Assembly: GCF_019654955.1 (NCBI RefSeq)
Contig: NZ_BPEV01000010.1
Location: forward strand, 1 to 64,000
Length of the DNA: 64,000 nt
Source: Shewanella sp. KT0246
GTDB taxonomy: Bacteria; Pseudomonadota; Gammaproteobacteria; Enterobacterales; Shewanellaceae
Direction: 5' to 3'
Shown: in pieces, positions 17,052 to 26,205 of the stretch
Layout: the number at the start of each line of letters is the position of its first letter
How positions within the stretch are numbered: the first letter of the stretch is position 1
Made by a program: the position numbers and the translations under genes
The notes under the pieces: model-generated
What the model saw: only the letters and a program-made list of their open reading frames with translations
Told to the model about the DNA's origin: nothing
The model's database searches: none

Positions 17052-19109
17052 TTGAGAACACATTTACCTTTTTTAATGCCTCTAGTGATTTTGTCACCAA
17101 TGACTTATGCCGCAGGCTCCCTCGATGATTTAGATTTAGAGTCACTGATGGCGATGGACATTCAAGTGACATCTGCAATGAAACGATCTCAATCCGCATT
17201 TGACACTGCCACCTCAATTTATGTCCTCAGTAAAGAACGAATTACCCACTCTGGCGCAACCTCTATTCCAGAAGCATTAAAAATGGTACCCGGCCTAGTT
17301 GTACGTCAACTTGATAACAATCAGTGGGCAATTTCAGCGCGCGGAGTTGCATCAAGATTCTCCAGTAAAATGTTAGTCATGATTGATGGTCAAAGCCTTT
17401 ACACGCCACAGTTTTCCGCGGTGTACTGGGAAACGTTAAACGTACCGCTTTATGATATTGAACGCATTGAAGTCATTCGTGGCCAAGGTGGACAGCTTTG
17501 GAGCAGTAACGCCAACAATGGTGTGATTAATATCATTACCAAAAACAGTTTAGATACACGAGGCTTATATGCTGATGCCGCCAGTGGCAGCCAAGTTAAT
17601 ATTGATGCAAATATTCGTTATGGCAATGACATCAGTGATATAGGCAGCTATCGGGTTTATGGTCATGTAAAAGATGGTGACGCATCTGAAAAAGGCTTGG
17701 TACTAGAGCCTAATGATGTCACTCAGCAGTACTCGTTTGGTGGGAGGATGGATTTTTCAACCAGCGACCATTGGTCAGGTTTCGTGCAAGGCGATATAAC
17801 TGAATCAAAATTGGGGCAAAATTATCGTGGTGTGATTGATGACACTAACCGAAACATCACTTTTACCGACAAACTAGAGCGAACAGACTCACGGGTCATG
17901 GCGCGACTTGAAAACAGAATGTCGGACTCAGCGAATCAAATGCTACAAGTATCCTGGCTTAATCAATCTGGCTCGCAAACTTACCTACAAGAAGAGTTCG
18001 AATCATTTGATGTCGACTATCAGATGAACTTTATTTATCAAGCATTACAACTCGATTGGGGTTTAAATTACCGCTACAGTACCATTTCTTTTGAAGACAG
18101 TTTATTCCTGCATAGCGACAAAGAGTTCGATAATCTGCAGCAATATGGTGGCTTTATACAAGCTCAGTTTGCTCTTATTCCAGAGGAGCTTGACCTTGTT
18201 CTCGGCACAAGAGCCGAGCACAATGACTTAACTGATTGGGAATACCAACCATTAGCAAGATTATTATGGAAACCGCAAGAGAACCAAGTGCTATGGAGCG
18301 CAGTATCTCAAAGCGTTCGTATTCCATCTTTAATTGAATTTAATGACAATTACGCGATTAATGGTCAAAAAGTCAGTGAGGTTTTGCCTTTTTCTACAGG
18401 CATAGAAGCGATTGATGAATACCATATTAAAACCTATTTAAACGGTAACGATGACGTTGAAGCTGAAACATCGTTATCTTACGAGTTAGGTTATCGATTA
18501 TCACAGCAATCATGGAACCTTGATGTCTCGCTGTATCATACCGAGGCTGAAGACGTTGCCGTTATTGATATCAACCCTAATGTTGAACAGTTTTACCCGG
18601 CCCTTGCCCTATTTCAATCAGGTCAATTACAGCAAGCATTACAAGCCTTAACGCAAACGACAATTCAATTTGATATTGTGTCGACTGCCGACCTAACAAC
18701 CCAAGGTGGCGATATCGTTTTATCTTGGGTACCTGCAGATATGTTTAACGCTGAACTTGGTTATAGCTATAACACCTTTGAGTACGACCTCCCTGAAAAT
18801 ACGTTTCCGGCCATTGGCAGAGACTCTACGACTCGACAGATTTTTGCTAAAGCCGATGTTCACCTATTTGACAGCCATAATATCTTTGCCACTGTCAGAG
18901 TAGAAAATAGCGATGCATACCTTACGGAAAACTACACCTTGTTAGATTTAACCTGGAATTGGGCAGTAAGTCAGCATTGGGGAGTATCAGTCACCGGGAA
19001 GAATTTATTTGCTGGTAGTCATCTTGAATATGCAAACCGACAAGAAACCTACACAATCCCCAACTACATAGATGAAAGCGTGCTGTTCAAAGTCACAGCT
19101 AATTTTTAA
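17052..19109 (+). CDS. TonB-dependent outer-membrane receptor
   Basis: This 685-residue receptor has a signal peptide (about 1-20) and a short N-terminal stretch LESLMAMDIQVTSAMKR. The plug domain (about 45-160) contains IPEALKMVPGLVV, ISARGVA, MLVMIDGQSLY and YDIERIEVIRG. A beta-barrel follows, ending in the hydrophobic-aromatic pattern VLFKVTANF. I accept the TTG start because CGGAGA lies 7 bp upstream. It is the first gene of an operon with a YfiR-family gene 8 bp later and a GGDEF-EAL gene. The ligand is unknown; an alginate-related compound is conceivable from the neighbouring lyase, but vitamins or siderophores are equally possible. Confidence 0.9.
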   Translation: MRTHLPFLMPLVILSPMTYAAGSLDDLDLESLMAMDIQVTSAMKRSQSAFDTATSIYVLSKERITHSGATSIPEALKMVPGLVVRQLDNNQWAISARGVASRFSSKMLVMIDGQSLYTPQFSAVYWETLNVPLYDIERIEVIRGQGGQLWSSNANNGVINIITKNSLDTRGLYADAASGSQVNIDANIRYGNDISDIGSYRVYGHVKDGDASEKGLVLEPNDVTQQYSFGGRMDFSTSDHWSGFVQGDITESKLGQNYRGVIDDTNRNITFTDKLERTDSRVMARLENRMSDSANQMLQVSWLNQSGSQTYLQEEFESFDVDYQMNFIYQALQLDWGLNYRYSTISFEDSLFLHSDKEFDNLQQYGGFIQAQFALIPEELDLVLGTRAEHNDLTDWEYQPLARLLWKPQENQVLWSAVSQSVRIPSLIEFNDNYAINGQKVSEVLPFSTGIEAIDEYHIKTYLNGNDDVEAETSLSYELGYRLSQQSWNLDVSLYHTEAEDVAVIDINPNVEQFYPALALFQSGQLQQALQALTQTTIQFDIVSTADLTTQGGDIVLSWVPADMFNAELGYSYNTFEYDLPENTFPAIGRDSTTRQIFAKADVHLFDSHNIFATVRVENSDAYLTENYTLLDLTWNWAVSQHWGVSVTGKNLFAGSHLEYANRQETYTIPNYIDESVLFKVTANF

Positions 19110-19117
19110 ATGAATTA

Positions 19118-19657
19118 ATGCATAAAATCACTCAGCTTCTGCATGTATTACTATTCTCATTTTTGCTATTAACTAGCCAAAGTGCAGCTGCTGCTGAGCA
19201 AGAATACGCACTTAAAGCGGGCTTTTTATATAATTTTGCCCGTTACGGTGAATGGCATGACAGCGCATTAAGTCCTGATAAATTTGTCATATGTAGCCCT
19301 GATGCATCATTTACAAAAACCGCCAAGTCAGTATTAAACCAACGCTCAGTCGATAAACGTCCGATTACTATTCGACATATTCAATTTGAATTAGAGCAAG
19401 TGAATCAATGCCAATTACTTTTCATTTCATCTGCGTCGCTTTCTGATTGGTTAAGCTGGCAAAAACAGCAAGACTATATTGCTGAAAACACAATGGTTGT
19501 GGGCGAATCAAAGGGGTTAATTGAGGCAGGCGGACATATTCGTTTTTTCATTGCTAGCGGTAAAGTCAGGTTTGAAGTCTCCCCGCAGCAATTACAGCAA
19601 TCCGGCATCACTATGAGTTCTAAAGTACTGCGACTTGGTCGCGTGCTGGAAAGGTGA
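19118..19657 (+). CDS. YfiR/DUF4154-family periplasmic protein
   Basis: The signal peptide (about 1-27, ending SAAAA) precedes the YfiR-family core: YALKAGFLYNFARYGEW, FVICSPD, LLFISSA, VVGESKGLIEAGGHIRFFIASGKVRFEVSP. YfiR of Pseudomonas binds and represses the periplasmic sensor of the cyclase YfiN. Here the next gene, 4 bp on, encodes a membrane cyclase, so the same partnership is likely. No Shine-Dalgarno is seen, and translation is probably coupled to the receptor gene. Two YfiR cysteines important for folding in Pseudomonas have candidates here (CSPD and CQLL). Confidence 0.88.
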   Translation: MHKITQLLHVLLFSFLLLTSQSAAAAEQEYALKAGFLYNFARYGEWHDSALSPDKFVICSPDASFTKTAKSVLNQRSVDKRPITIRHIQFELEQVNQCQLLFISSASLSDWLSWQKQQDYIAENTMVVGESKGLIEAGGHIRFFIASGKVRFEVSPQQLQQSGITMSSKVLRLGRVLER

Positions 19658-19661
19658 TGTG

Positions 19662-21731
19662 ATGACTAAATTATTCTCAATGAACACCATCAGCAAAAAG
19701 TTACTCATGATTTTAATGGGGGTGTCTTTCGCCTCCGTTATCACAGTCACTTTTGTGTTCAGTGCTTACGAATTAACAAGCGCAAAACGAGAACAAATTG
19801 ATGGGCTAAGTACATTAGCTAAGATGATGTCTCCTAATATTACTGCCGCGGTATTATTTGATGATCAAGATGCCATCAATGAATTAATTACACCTATCTT
19901 GCTTCGTGGTGACATTGTTTCAGTGACTGTGACCGATAACCAAGGTAACGTCATTGCTTTTGTCAGCCAAGAAACCGATGACTCCAATAGCATACTCAGC
20001 ACTGCGCTAAATGTGACACAAATTAGTAATGCGCTGACCTTAGATGGACAAGAATATGGCCAAATTCAAATATTAGCCGATGACAGCTACATCAACACCC
20101 GAGTGAAGTTTTACGGTCAGTTTATTATTATTTTATTGATATTCGCACTCGGGATCAGTTTTTCAATATCGTTAATTTTACGTCGACGCTTTTTAAGCCC
20201 CATTTTACATCTAGCCACCATTGCAGAGCGAGTGTCTGACTCTAACGACTATAGCTTACGCGCAAAGGAGCTATCCGATGACGAGGTCGGAAAATTAAGC
20301 TCGCACTTTAACGACATGCTTGAAACCATTGAACAACGGGACAAACGCCTAGAAAGCCAAGTAAAAAGTCGCACTGAAGAGCTTGAAAGCGCCAATGAAA
20401 AGTTACACCAATATGCTTATCAAGATGGCTTAACAGACCTACCTAATCGCCGTTATTTTTATGAGAAACTTCAGTCCTTAATTGACACTGACAATATGAT
20501 TTTCGCATTAATCTTTATTGACCTTGATGGCTTTAAAGAGATTAACGATACCCTTGGCCATGACTATGGCGACTTACTATTACAGCAAGTAGCTAAACGC
20601 TTGAAAAACTGTGTAAGAGGCCATGACACTGTCGCTCGCCTAGGTGGCGATGAATTCACATTAATTGTTGAAGGCATCAATGATCAGCGCCGCGCTAGCG
20701 AAATTGCAGAGGTCATAAAAAACAGCTTAGTGAAGCCAATCACCATTAAAGATGAGCAGGTTTATATTACCAGCAGTATCGGATTAACCTTCTATCCAAA
20801 CGATGGGGAAACCATAGAAGATGTGGTCAAACATGCTGATCAGGCCATGTATTTATCAAAAAATAAAGGACGTAATCGCTATGAGTTTTTCTCGTTCGCC
20901 ATGGAAGAACAAGCGCTTGCTAAAAGACGATTAACAGAGGAATTAAGACAAGCTGTAAAAGAAGAGCAATTTCTATTAATGTATCAGCCTATCCTTGATA
21001 TTAATGGTTCTATAGTCAAAAAAGTCGAAGCCTTAATCCGCTGGCAGCACCCTAAACTAGGCACAATAGAACCCGATGATTTTATTCCTCTAGCTGAAGA
21101 AAACGGCTTAATAGTCGACATAGGCAATTGGGTGCGTAAACAAGCCATTGCCGATGCAATTGAGTTTTATCAAACCAGCGGAAACGTCATTCAAATTAGT
21201 GTCAATACATCCCCTATCGAGATAGATCGTTCTGGCACCTGGATTGACCAATGGATATTAGACTGTAACAAGTCCAAGCTACCCCATGGCTCGTTTCTCA
21301 TTGAAGTCACTGAAAATACCTTAATGACACCGGACTCATCAATAAAGCAGCAATTAAAGCTACTCAATAACAACGGCATCAAAGTCGCTATTGACGATTT
21401 TGGCATAGGTTATTCGTCGTTAGCCTATTTACAAGAACTCGATATCGACATCATTAAAATTGATCGTTCTTTTATCACCAACATCACCACCAATGAGAGC
21501 AGCGCAGCCTTAGTCAGAGCGATCACGACAATGGCACATAACATAGGTGTTAAAGTCGTCGCCGAGGGCATTGAAACGCCTGCTCAGCAACAGTTATTAA
21601 AACAACTGTCATGTGATTATCTACAAGGGTTTATGTTTTCAAAACCGCTCACTAAAGCAGAATTCTATCGCCTATATGTAAAAGGCAGTGAAGATATCGT
21701 TTCATCTAGCAACAGCATTTCATCCCACTAA
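19662..21731 (+). CDS. Membrane GGDEF-EAL protein with CHASE8-like sensor, YfiN-related
   Basis: Two helices (about 11-33 and 153-175) enclose a periplasmic CHASE8-like domain (SPNITAAVLFDDQDAINELI). HAMP follows, with LSDDEVGKLSSHFNDML, then a coiled coil. The cyclase domain has intact GGDEF preceded by the RxxD feedback site RGHD at the expected five-residue spacing. The phosphodiesterase domain has VEALIRW, EVTENT, IDDFGIGYSSL and VVAEGIE, so both halves look active. I start at the ATG at 19662 (AAGGTG upstream). YfiN itself lacks an EAL domain, so this is a bifunctional variant controlled by YfiR. Confidence 0.9.
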   Translation: MTKLFSMNTISKKLLMILMGVSFASVITVTFVFSAYELTSAKREQIDGLSTLAKMMSPNITAAVLFDDQDAINELITPILLRGDIVSVTVTDNQGNVIAFVSQETDDSNSILSTALNVTQISNALTLDGQEYGQIQILADDSYINTRVKFYGQFIIILLIFALGISFSISLILRRRFLSPILHLATIAERVSDSNDYSLRAKELSDDEVGKLSSHFNDMLETIEQRDKRLESQVKSRTEELESANEKLHQYAYQDGLTDLPNRRYFYEKLQSLIDTDNMIFALIFIDLDGFKEINDTLGHDYGDLLLQQVAKRLKNCVRGHDTVARLGGDEFTLIVEGINDQRRASEIAEVIKNSLVKPITIKDEQVYITSSIGLTFYPNDGETIEDVVKHADQAMYLSKNKGRNRYEFFSFAMEEQALAKRRLTEELRQAVKEEQFLLMYQPILDINGSIVKKVEALIRWQHPKLGTIEPDDFIPLAEENGLIVDIGNWVRKQAIADAIEFYQTSGNVIQISVNTSPIEIDRSGTWIDQWILDCNKSKLPHGSFLIEVTENTLMTPDSSIKQQLKLLNNNGIKVAIDDFGIGYSSLAYLQELDIDIIKIDRSFITNITTNESSAALVRAITTMAHNIGVKVVAEGIETPAQQQLLKQLSCDYLQGFMFSKPLTKAEFYRLYVKGSEDIVSSSNSISSH

Positions 21732-21763
21732 ACAGCTTCCCTGCCATCGCAGTAATGGGAATG

Positions 21764-22726
21764 TTAATTGACAAACCACAGCGTCATCACGGTATACACA
21801 GGGATCCCAATCATCACATTAAACGGAAACGTAATCCCCAAAGAGGCACTAATAGATAAACTATGATTTGCTTGTGGCAATGCGACTCGCATCGCAGCGG
21901 GTACGGCAATATATGACGCGCTTGCCCCCAAGACAGCAATTAAAATCGCCCCGCCACTTGAAAGCCCCATCAACACACCTAAACCACAACCTAACACGCC
22001 GCCAATGAGCGGCATTGCCATGCTATAGGCTAAAATAAAGCTTCCAGCTCGCTTAATATCTTCTAAACGACTTGCTGCAACCATGCCCATCTCCAGTAAA
22101 AACAATGCCAACACACCATTAAATAAACTAAAAAATACTGGTGTAATTGATTTAATCTCATCGGCGGCCACAAACCCAATCACTAAACTGCCCACCATCA
22201 ATACTATCCCTTGATTGAAAAACATTTCATGTAATAAGGCCTTACTAGCGTGTTTATCATTTTCCTCTTGGGCTATTGAATTTTTCTGCTTAAATAAACT
22301 CGGTTTAGCCAGCATAATACCCACCACAATTGCAGGCATTTCGAGTAGGACGACAAATAAAGGGATGTAAGCTTCATAGCGTATTTGCTGACTTTCTAAA
22401 TACGCTACGGCGACAGCATATGTGCCTACACTCACCGAGCCATAATGTGCAGCGATTGATGCGGCGTCATGACGTTCAAACAAACCGATATAATACAAAA
22501 TAGCAAAGGCTATAAACGGTAGTATCAAGCCAAAAGCTAATATGTATAAAGACTGGGTAAACAATGTCCATGACGCGTGCTCAGCCAATGCCACGCCCCC
22601 TTTTAAGCCAATGGCAATCATTAAAAACAGCATTAAGGCTTGATAGAAACTTTTAGGAAAAGCGATTTTGGTTCCTGACAAGACAGCAAAAACACCCAGC
22701 AGGAAAAAACCAATGTTAATTAACAT
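21764..22726 (-). CDS. sbtA: SbtA-type sodium-dependent bicarbonate transporter
   Basis: The 320-residue inner-membrane protein has about ten helices and matches the SbtA/DUF897 family: IGLKGGVALAEH near the start, HYGSVSVGTYAVAVAYLE, VVLLEMPAIVVGIMLAKP, and GASASYIAVPAAMRVALP in the second half. Cyanobacterial SbtA imports bicarbonate with Na+. In heterotrophs it may feed carboxylases. An AAAGGA site lies inside the preceding small gene, whose stop overlaps this ATG (ATGTTAA). No SbtB-like PII gene is next to it. A divergent LysR gene is the likely regulator. Confidence 0.88.
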   Translation of the reverse strand: MLINIGFFLLGVFAVLSGTKIAFPKSFYQALMLFLMIAIGLKGGVALAEHASWTLFTQSLYILAFGLILPFIAFAILYYIGLFERHDAASIAAHYGSVSVGTYAVAVAYLESQQIRYEAYIPLFVVLLEMPAIVVGIMLAKPSLFKQKNSIAQEENDKHASKALLHEMFFNQGIVLMVGSLVIGFVAADEIKSITPVFFSLFNGVLALFLLEMGMVAASRLEDIKRAGSFILAYSMAMPLIGGVLGCGLGVLMGLSSGGAILIAVLGASASYIAVPAAMRVALPQANHSLSISASLGITFPFNVMIGIPVYTVMTLWFVN

Positions 22727-22938
22727 AATTCGTTTTTATCCTTTATAACAGACTGAACTAAATCAGGTGTCTTTAGCTTCACTCGGTCTAAATACGCAGT
22801 AAAAAAGCTCAATAGAAACAAGCCTAACCCAGCAGCTATTAATCCTAGACCAACAGCGTCTGATTTTGCGACCCAAGCGCCAAGCAACATCATTAATACT
22901 GCCACCACCACACAAAACACCCATTGCCTATCCATCAT
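22720..22938 (-). CDS. Small two-helix membrane protein encoded with sbtA
   Basis: The 72-residue product has two membrane helices (about 6-24 and 28-50) and a basic tail ending KDKNELC. I start at the ATG at 22938 because AGAGG lies 5 bp before it; a GTG two codons upstream is possible. Its stop overlaps the sbtA start by 7 bp, so the two are translationally coupled. I do not recognise the family. Its position suggests an accessory or regulatory partner of the transporter (inference). Confidence 0.75.
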   Translation of the reverse strand: MMDRQWVFCVVVAVLMMLLGAWVAKSDAVGLGLIAAGLGLFLLSFFTAYLDRVKLKTPDLVQSVIKDKNELC

Positions 22939-23008
22939 GTTCACCTCTGCTCAATGATATTTATGACGGCATTATGACAACAGAATTAAATAGATATAAA
23001 TTGATATT

Positions 23009-23018
23009 ACCTATAGGT
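23009..23018. promoter_or_regulatory. Palindrome in the sbtA/LysR divergent promoter
   Basis: ACCTATAGGT is a perfect 10-bp palindrome. Similar AGATA/TATCT half-elements flank it (22990-23036). It is midway between divergent starts, as expected for a LysR autoregulatory site. Confidence 0.35.
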
Positions 23019-23107
23019 TAAATAGACTATTATCTATATTGTTTTTTCAAGTAAGCTCACAAAGTAAATTGAATCGAAAAGTAATCGTTCATCTAAGAGT
23101 CGTTAAC

Positions 23108-24055
23108 ATGCAATCAAGATTACACGCCCACATTGGCACCATCAGGCAATTAGAAATTCTGCTGGCTGTTCATGATAAAGGTGGGATTAATGAAGCCGCA
23201 AAAGCCTTATTTCTTACTCAGCCTACGGTCTCAATTCAAATGAAAAAGCTTGCAGAAGCCGTCGGTGAACCTATTTACCGTTTCACTAACCGAAAGTTAG
23301 TCTTTACTGAGACAGGCTTAGAAATGGTCAAAACAGCTGTGGAAGTCTTAGACAGTTTTGCTCGTTTAGATATGTCACTGGGTAAAATGCGTCAAGGTCA
23401 GTCTGGTACATTACGTATTGCAGTTGTGACTACATCCAAATACTTTATTCCGCATTTATTGGGCCCTTTTTGCGAGCAGTTTCCTGAAATTGATATTCAA
23501 TTAAATGTAGGTAACCGTGAACAAACCATTGAGCGTTTAAAGCAAGGTATTGATGACTTTTATGTGTTTAGTCATCCGCCAATTGATAGTGATTCTGACA
23601 GTATTGAGCTGTTACAAAACCCATTAGTGGCCATTGCCCATCAAGCGCACCCGCTTGCTCAACACAAACAAGTTAGCCTTAAACAGCTTTGCCAAGCACC
23701 GTTTCTGATAAGAGAAAAAGGCTCAGGCACCCGCCATGCGATTGAGGCTTTCTTTAAAGAGCATGAACTAAACCCAAACGTAAAGATGACTATCGAAAGT
23801 AACGAAGCAATTAAACATTGTGTGATGGCCAAGTTAGGGATCTCGATTCTATCGGCTCACACGCTGACATATGGCGGCCAAAATGACTTAATTCGTCTGC
23901 CAATTAAAGAGCTTCCGATAAATGCAAAATGGTTTTTTGTTTGGTCTAAATCAAAACGGCAAACTGTTATTGCACAACAATTTTTAGAACATATTCAGAG
24001 TAATGGCAGGCAGTTATTGGAGCAAGAGTTACAACGTAATGGCATAGAATCATAA
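23108..24055 (+). CDS. LysR-family regulator, CbbR/CmpR-like
   Basis: The winged helix (about 8-66) reads IRQLEILLAVHDKGGINEAAKALFLTQPTVSIQMKKLAEAVG, close to CbbR/CmpR-type LysR proteins. The effector domain follows (LRIAVVTTSKYFIPHLLGPFCEQFPEI). CmpR and CbbR govern inorganic-carbon genes, matching the divergent sbtA operon. The ATG at 23108 is preferred: the family begins close to it, and the longer TTG start adds a non-conserved tail. The ribosome site is weak. Confidence 0.87.
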   Translation: MQSRLHAHIGTIRQLEILLAVHDKGGINEAAKALFLTQPTVSIQMKKLAEAVGEPIYRFTNRKLVFTETGLEMVKTAVEVLDSFARLDMSLGKMRQGQSGTLRIAVVTTSKYFIPHLLGPFCEQFPEIDIQLNVGNREQTIERLKQGIDDFYVFSHPPIDSDSDSIELLQNPLVAIAHQAHPLAQHKQVSLKQLCQAPFLIREKGSGTRHAIEAFFKEHELNPNVKMTIESNEAIKHCVMAKLGISILSAHTLTYGGQNDLIRLPIKELPINAKWFFVWSKSKRQTVIAQQFLEHIQSNGRQLLEQELQRNGIES

Positions 24056-24086
24056 CCCTTGATCATAATTGGATTGAGTTAATAGA

Positions 24087-24656
24087 TTAGTTCACGCTGT
24101 AGCCTTTACCTTCTAGGCACGCTGCGCGAGCTTGATAATAATTCTGTTCACCTTCGACATTTGCAGCTTGTACTTGAGCTTGTTGCTGCGCTGCCTGTTG
24201 TTCAGCCGCCTGTTGTTGCTCTGCTTGTTGCATATTACTGCGACGACTTTGACGTCTAGCAGCGACGGCACCAATGGCTGCACCGTTTTGCGCCGCATCA
24301 CTTCTGTCATCATCCCCAAATTCAGCAATCATAGCACCTGCCGCTGCGCCTGCCATTGCACCGCGCATACCAGAACCTCGTTCAGCCGAATCACTGTTAT
24401 CAGGTGTTGCTTGAGATTGTGGAGCCGCTGTTACTGTATGCGGTTGGCTTGGGTTATAGCCAGTTTGAGATACCGCCCAGCTGTTGCAACTCGTTTCATC
24501 AACAGCCTGCTGTTCACTCGTTTGGTTTTGCTGAGGAAAAACATACTGGGCTGCAAAACTGTCGTTCACCGTTGAAAAGTTAATTGCTATAGCAAGAGCA
24601 AAAGTCGAAAATATTCCAGTAAATTGGACTAGCGACTTATTGGTTAATGTAAACAT
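24087..24656 (-). CDS. Secreted glycine-zipper (YMGG-like) protein
   Basis: The N-terminal hydrophobic segment (about 10-28) is a signal peptide or anchor. A glycine-zipper follows (GSGMRGAMAGAAAGAMIAEFG, then NGAAIGAVAARR), then a long Gln/Ala-rich helix and a short tail with YYQARAACLEGKGYSVN. Cys residues in TSCNSWAV and AACLEGKGY may pair. Good ribosome site AAGGA. The family is widespread in Shewanella envelopes and its function is not established. It is monocistronic. Confidence 0.75.
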   Translation of the reverse strand: MFTLTNKSLVQFTGIFSTFALAIAINFSTVNDSFAAQYVFPQQNQTSEQQAVDETSCNSWAVSQTGYNPSQPHTVTAAPQSQATPDNSDSAERGSGMRGAMAGAAAGAMIAEFGDDDRSDAAQNGAAIGAVAARRQSRRSNMQQAEQQQAAEQQAAQQQAQVQAANVEGEQNYYQARAACLEGKGYSVN

Positions 24657-24873
24657 GTTATTTCCTTTTCAACGAAGTATTCGATGAACAAATAATCACC
24701 TATTTCAATTGACATTAGTTACCATTAAGCGCCAACTGTATTTATTTCGTCGTTGCAAGAAATAAATAACAGCCAATCACTAAAAATATACCGAGTAGAA
24801 GGAAGAAAGAAAGTAAATAAGAAAGTAAATAAGAAAAGCGTCGACCTTGAATTCATCAATTTGTAGGCATAAA

Positions 24874-24895
24874 AAAACGAGTCAAAGCTCGTTTT
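24874..24895 (-). terminator. Intrinsic terminator after the hydrolase-like gene
   Basis: AAAACGAG pairs with CTCGTTTT around a 6-nt loop, with a T tract when read on the minus strand. About 60 bp further on (24807-24835) lies a 12-bp tandem AAGAAAGTAAAT repeated 2.5 times. Confidence 0.75.
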
Positions 24896-24923
24896 CTTCT
24901 TATGCTATCGATGTAAAAGTGCG

Positions 24924-25874
24924 TTAGCAGAAAACCAATGCCGACCCCGCTGCAACATTTCTTATGGCAAGTATTTTTTTCCCGTGTACAAGGCAACATG
25001 CATAATCTAGGCGTTTACACACACTATCTTGTAATCTAGCTTTGATTTTATCAAGATCAATACTTTGTTCTTTATATCGATAAAACTTGTGTAAGTAGAT
25101 TATTGCTAAACGTTTTTTGGAAACGGTTCCGACATGCACTTTATCAAGAGAACGAAAGTAATAAGATAAATACCTTCTCTTGCGCGCCGCTTGGTAAAAA
25201 CGAGCAGAATCAATATCACCTTCCCTGAACGCTAGAATAATGTCTTTTAATAAGCCTATATCAACCAATGCTCTTGCTATTCGGTGCCCAACACCAGGTA
25301 ATCGATAACTGGCAATACAGCTTTTAAAGCAGGCTTTATGATTAGCATCAGGTTTGTATAAAGGATCATAAATGATGGTCAAAGGCGTTTTGCACTCACT
25401 CGCATTGAGATAGGACATATTGCCTTTTTGCAGTTGAAAATGCTTCTCGAGTTTAGGGTCCCAAGGCGCTGAAGGCTGCCAATAGGTACTCACCGGCATT
25501 AACAGTAACGCTTTATCTAACTTTAGGGTGTCGGCATGAAAGGCGGTAGCAAATCCACCTTTACTCACGCCATAGCCTATTCTTTTCGGGAATTGCTGCA
25601 GCGCGAGTGACAATTTTTGAAGAAATTGCGCAAAAATGAAAGAATCAAAATAATGATCGTCCCCACCAATATGATTAAAGGCGATAATATTCATTTTCCG
25701 CTTGCTAAAAAATTGAAAGCTCCAAGCCTGCTTATCGGCATCAACTTGATCTTGTGTTAAAGCTTGGCAGTTAGGGGGGAAAGTCACCATCAAAGGTTCA
25801 TTCGTATCAAAAATATGATACTGCACTAGTACATTATCAACTTGTAAACGAACAGTTTGATGCTCAATAAGCAT
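24924..25874 (-). CDS. Alpha/beta-hydrolase-like protein of unknown function
   Basis: The 316-residue product has no signal peptide. A GYGVSKGGFAT nucleophile elbow (Ser near 104), a possible acid in IIYDPLYKPD and a late GVGHRIARA His suggest the alpha/beta-hydrolase fold. The order agrees with a catalytic triad. The C-terminal 110 residues are basic and rich in Arg, Lys and Tyr and are not part of that fold. It resembles bacterial YqiA/accessory-Sec-type esterase-like proteins seen near capsule genes, but I cannot assign a family. It is a single gene with its own terminator. Confidence 0.65.
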   Translation of the reverse strand: MLIEHQTVRLQVDNVLVQYHIFDTNEPLMVTFPPNCQALTQDQVDADKQAWSFQFFSKRKMNIIAFNHIGGDDHYFDSFIFAQFLQKLSLALQQFPKRIGYGVSKGGFATAFHADTLKLDKALLLMPVSTYWQPSAPWDPKLEKHFQLQKGNMSYLNASECKTPLTIIYDPLYKPDANHKACFKSCIASYRLPGVGHRIARALVDIGLLKDIILAFREGDIDSARFYQAARKRRYLSYYFRSLDKVHVGTVSKKRLAIIYLHKFYRYKEQSIDLDKIKARLQDSVCKRLDYACCLVHGKKILAIRNVAAGSALVFC

Positions 25875-26205
25875 GATGTTATTCCCAACTCAGCACACAT
25901 CATTTTCACGAAAAAAATGAAGGAACAATATAATTTGTTGGCATGCTACAAGACTAATTTGAGAATTAAAGTGTTATTACCTTTAATGTTAACCGAGGGT
26001 AAACTGTGTAAAAAAGCAGCGTAGGTAAAACGATTTTTTGTTAAGCCTTGCAAAGTTAAGCTCAATAAACAATCACATCCTCGCAAGCTTAATGACGCAA
26101 TCAATTAATTGAAATTAACATTTAAAAGTCAGCTTTTATGGGGGTTTCTAGCCCAATGACAAAATAAGCCTAGCGATTGTTAAGTCACTAGACTCTTCAA
26201 ATTGT
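25875..26205. other. Intergenic region, nothing recognised
   Basis: The left end should hold the promoter of the preceding minus-strand gene, and the right end lies downstream of the efflux operon. I see no gene, no strong hairpin with a T tract and no clear repeat. Confidence 0.5.

Noticed and set aside
24132..24583. Two plus-strand open frames opposite the glycine-zipper gene
   Set aside because: They are antisense shadows of a Gln/Ala-rich coding region and lack ribosome sites.
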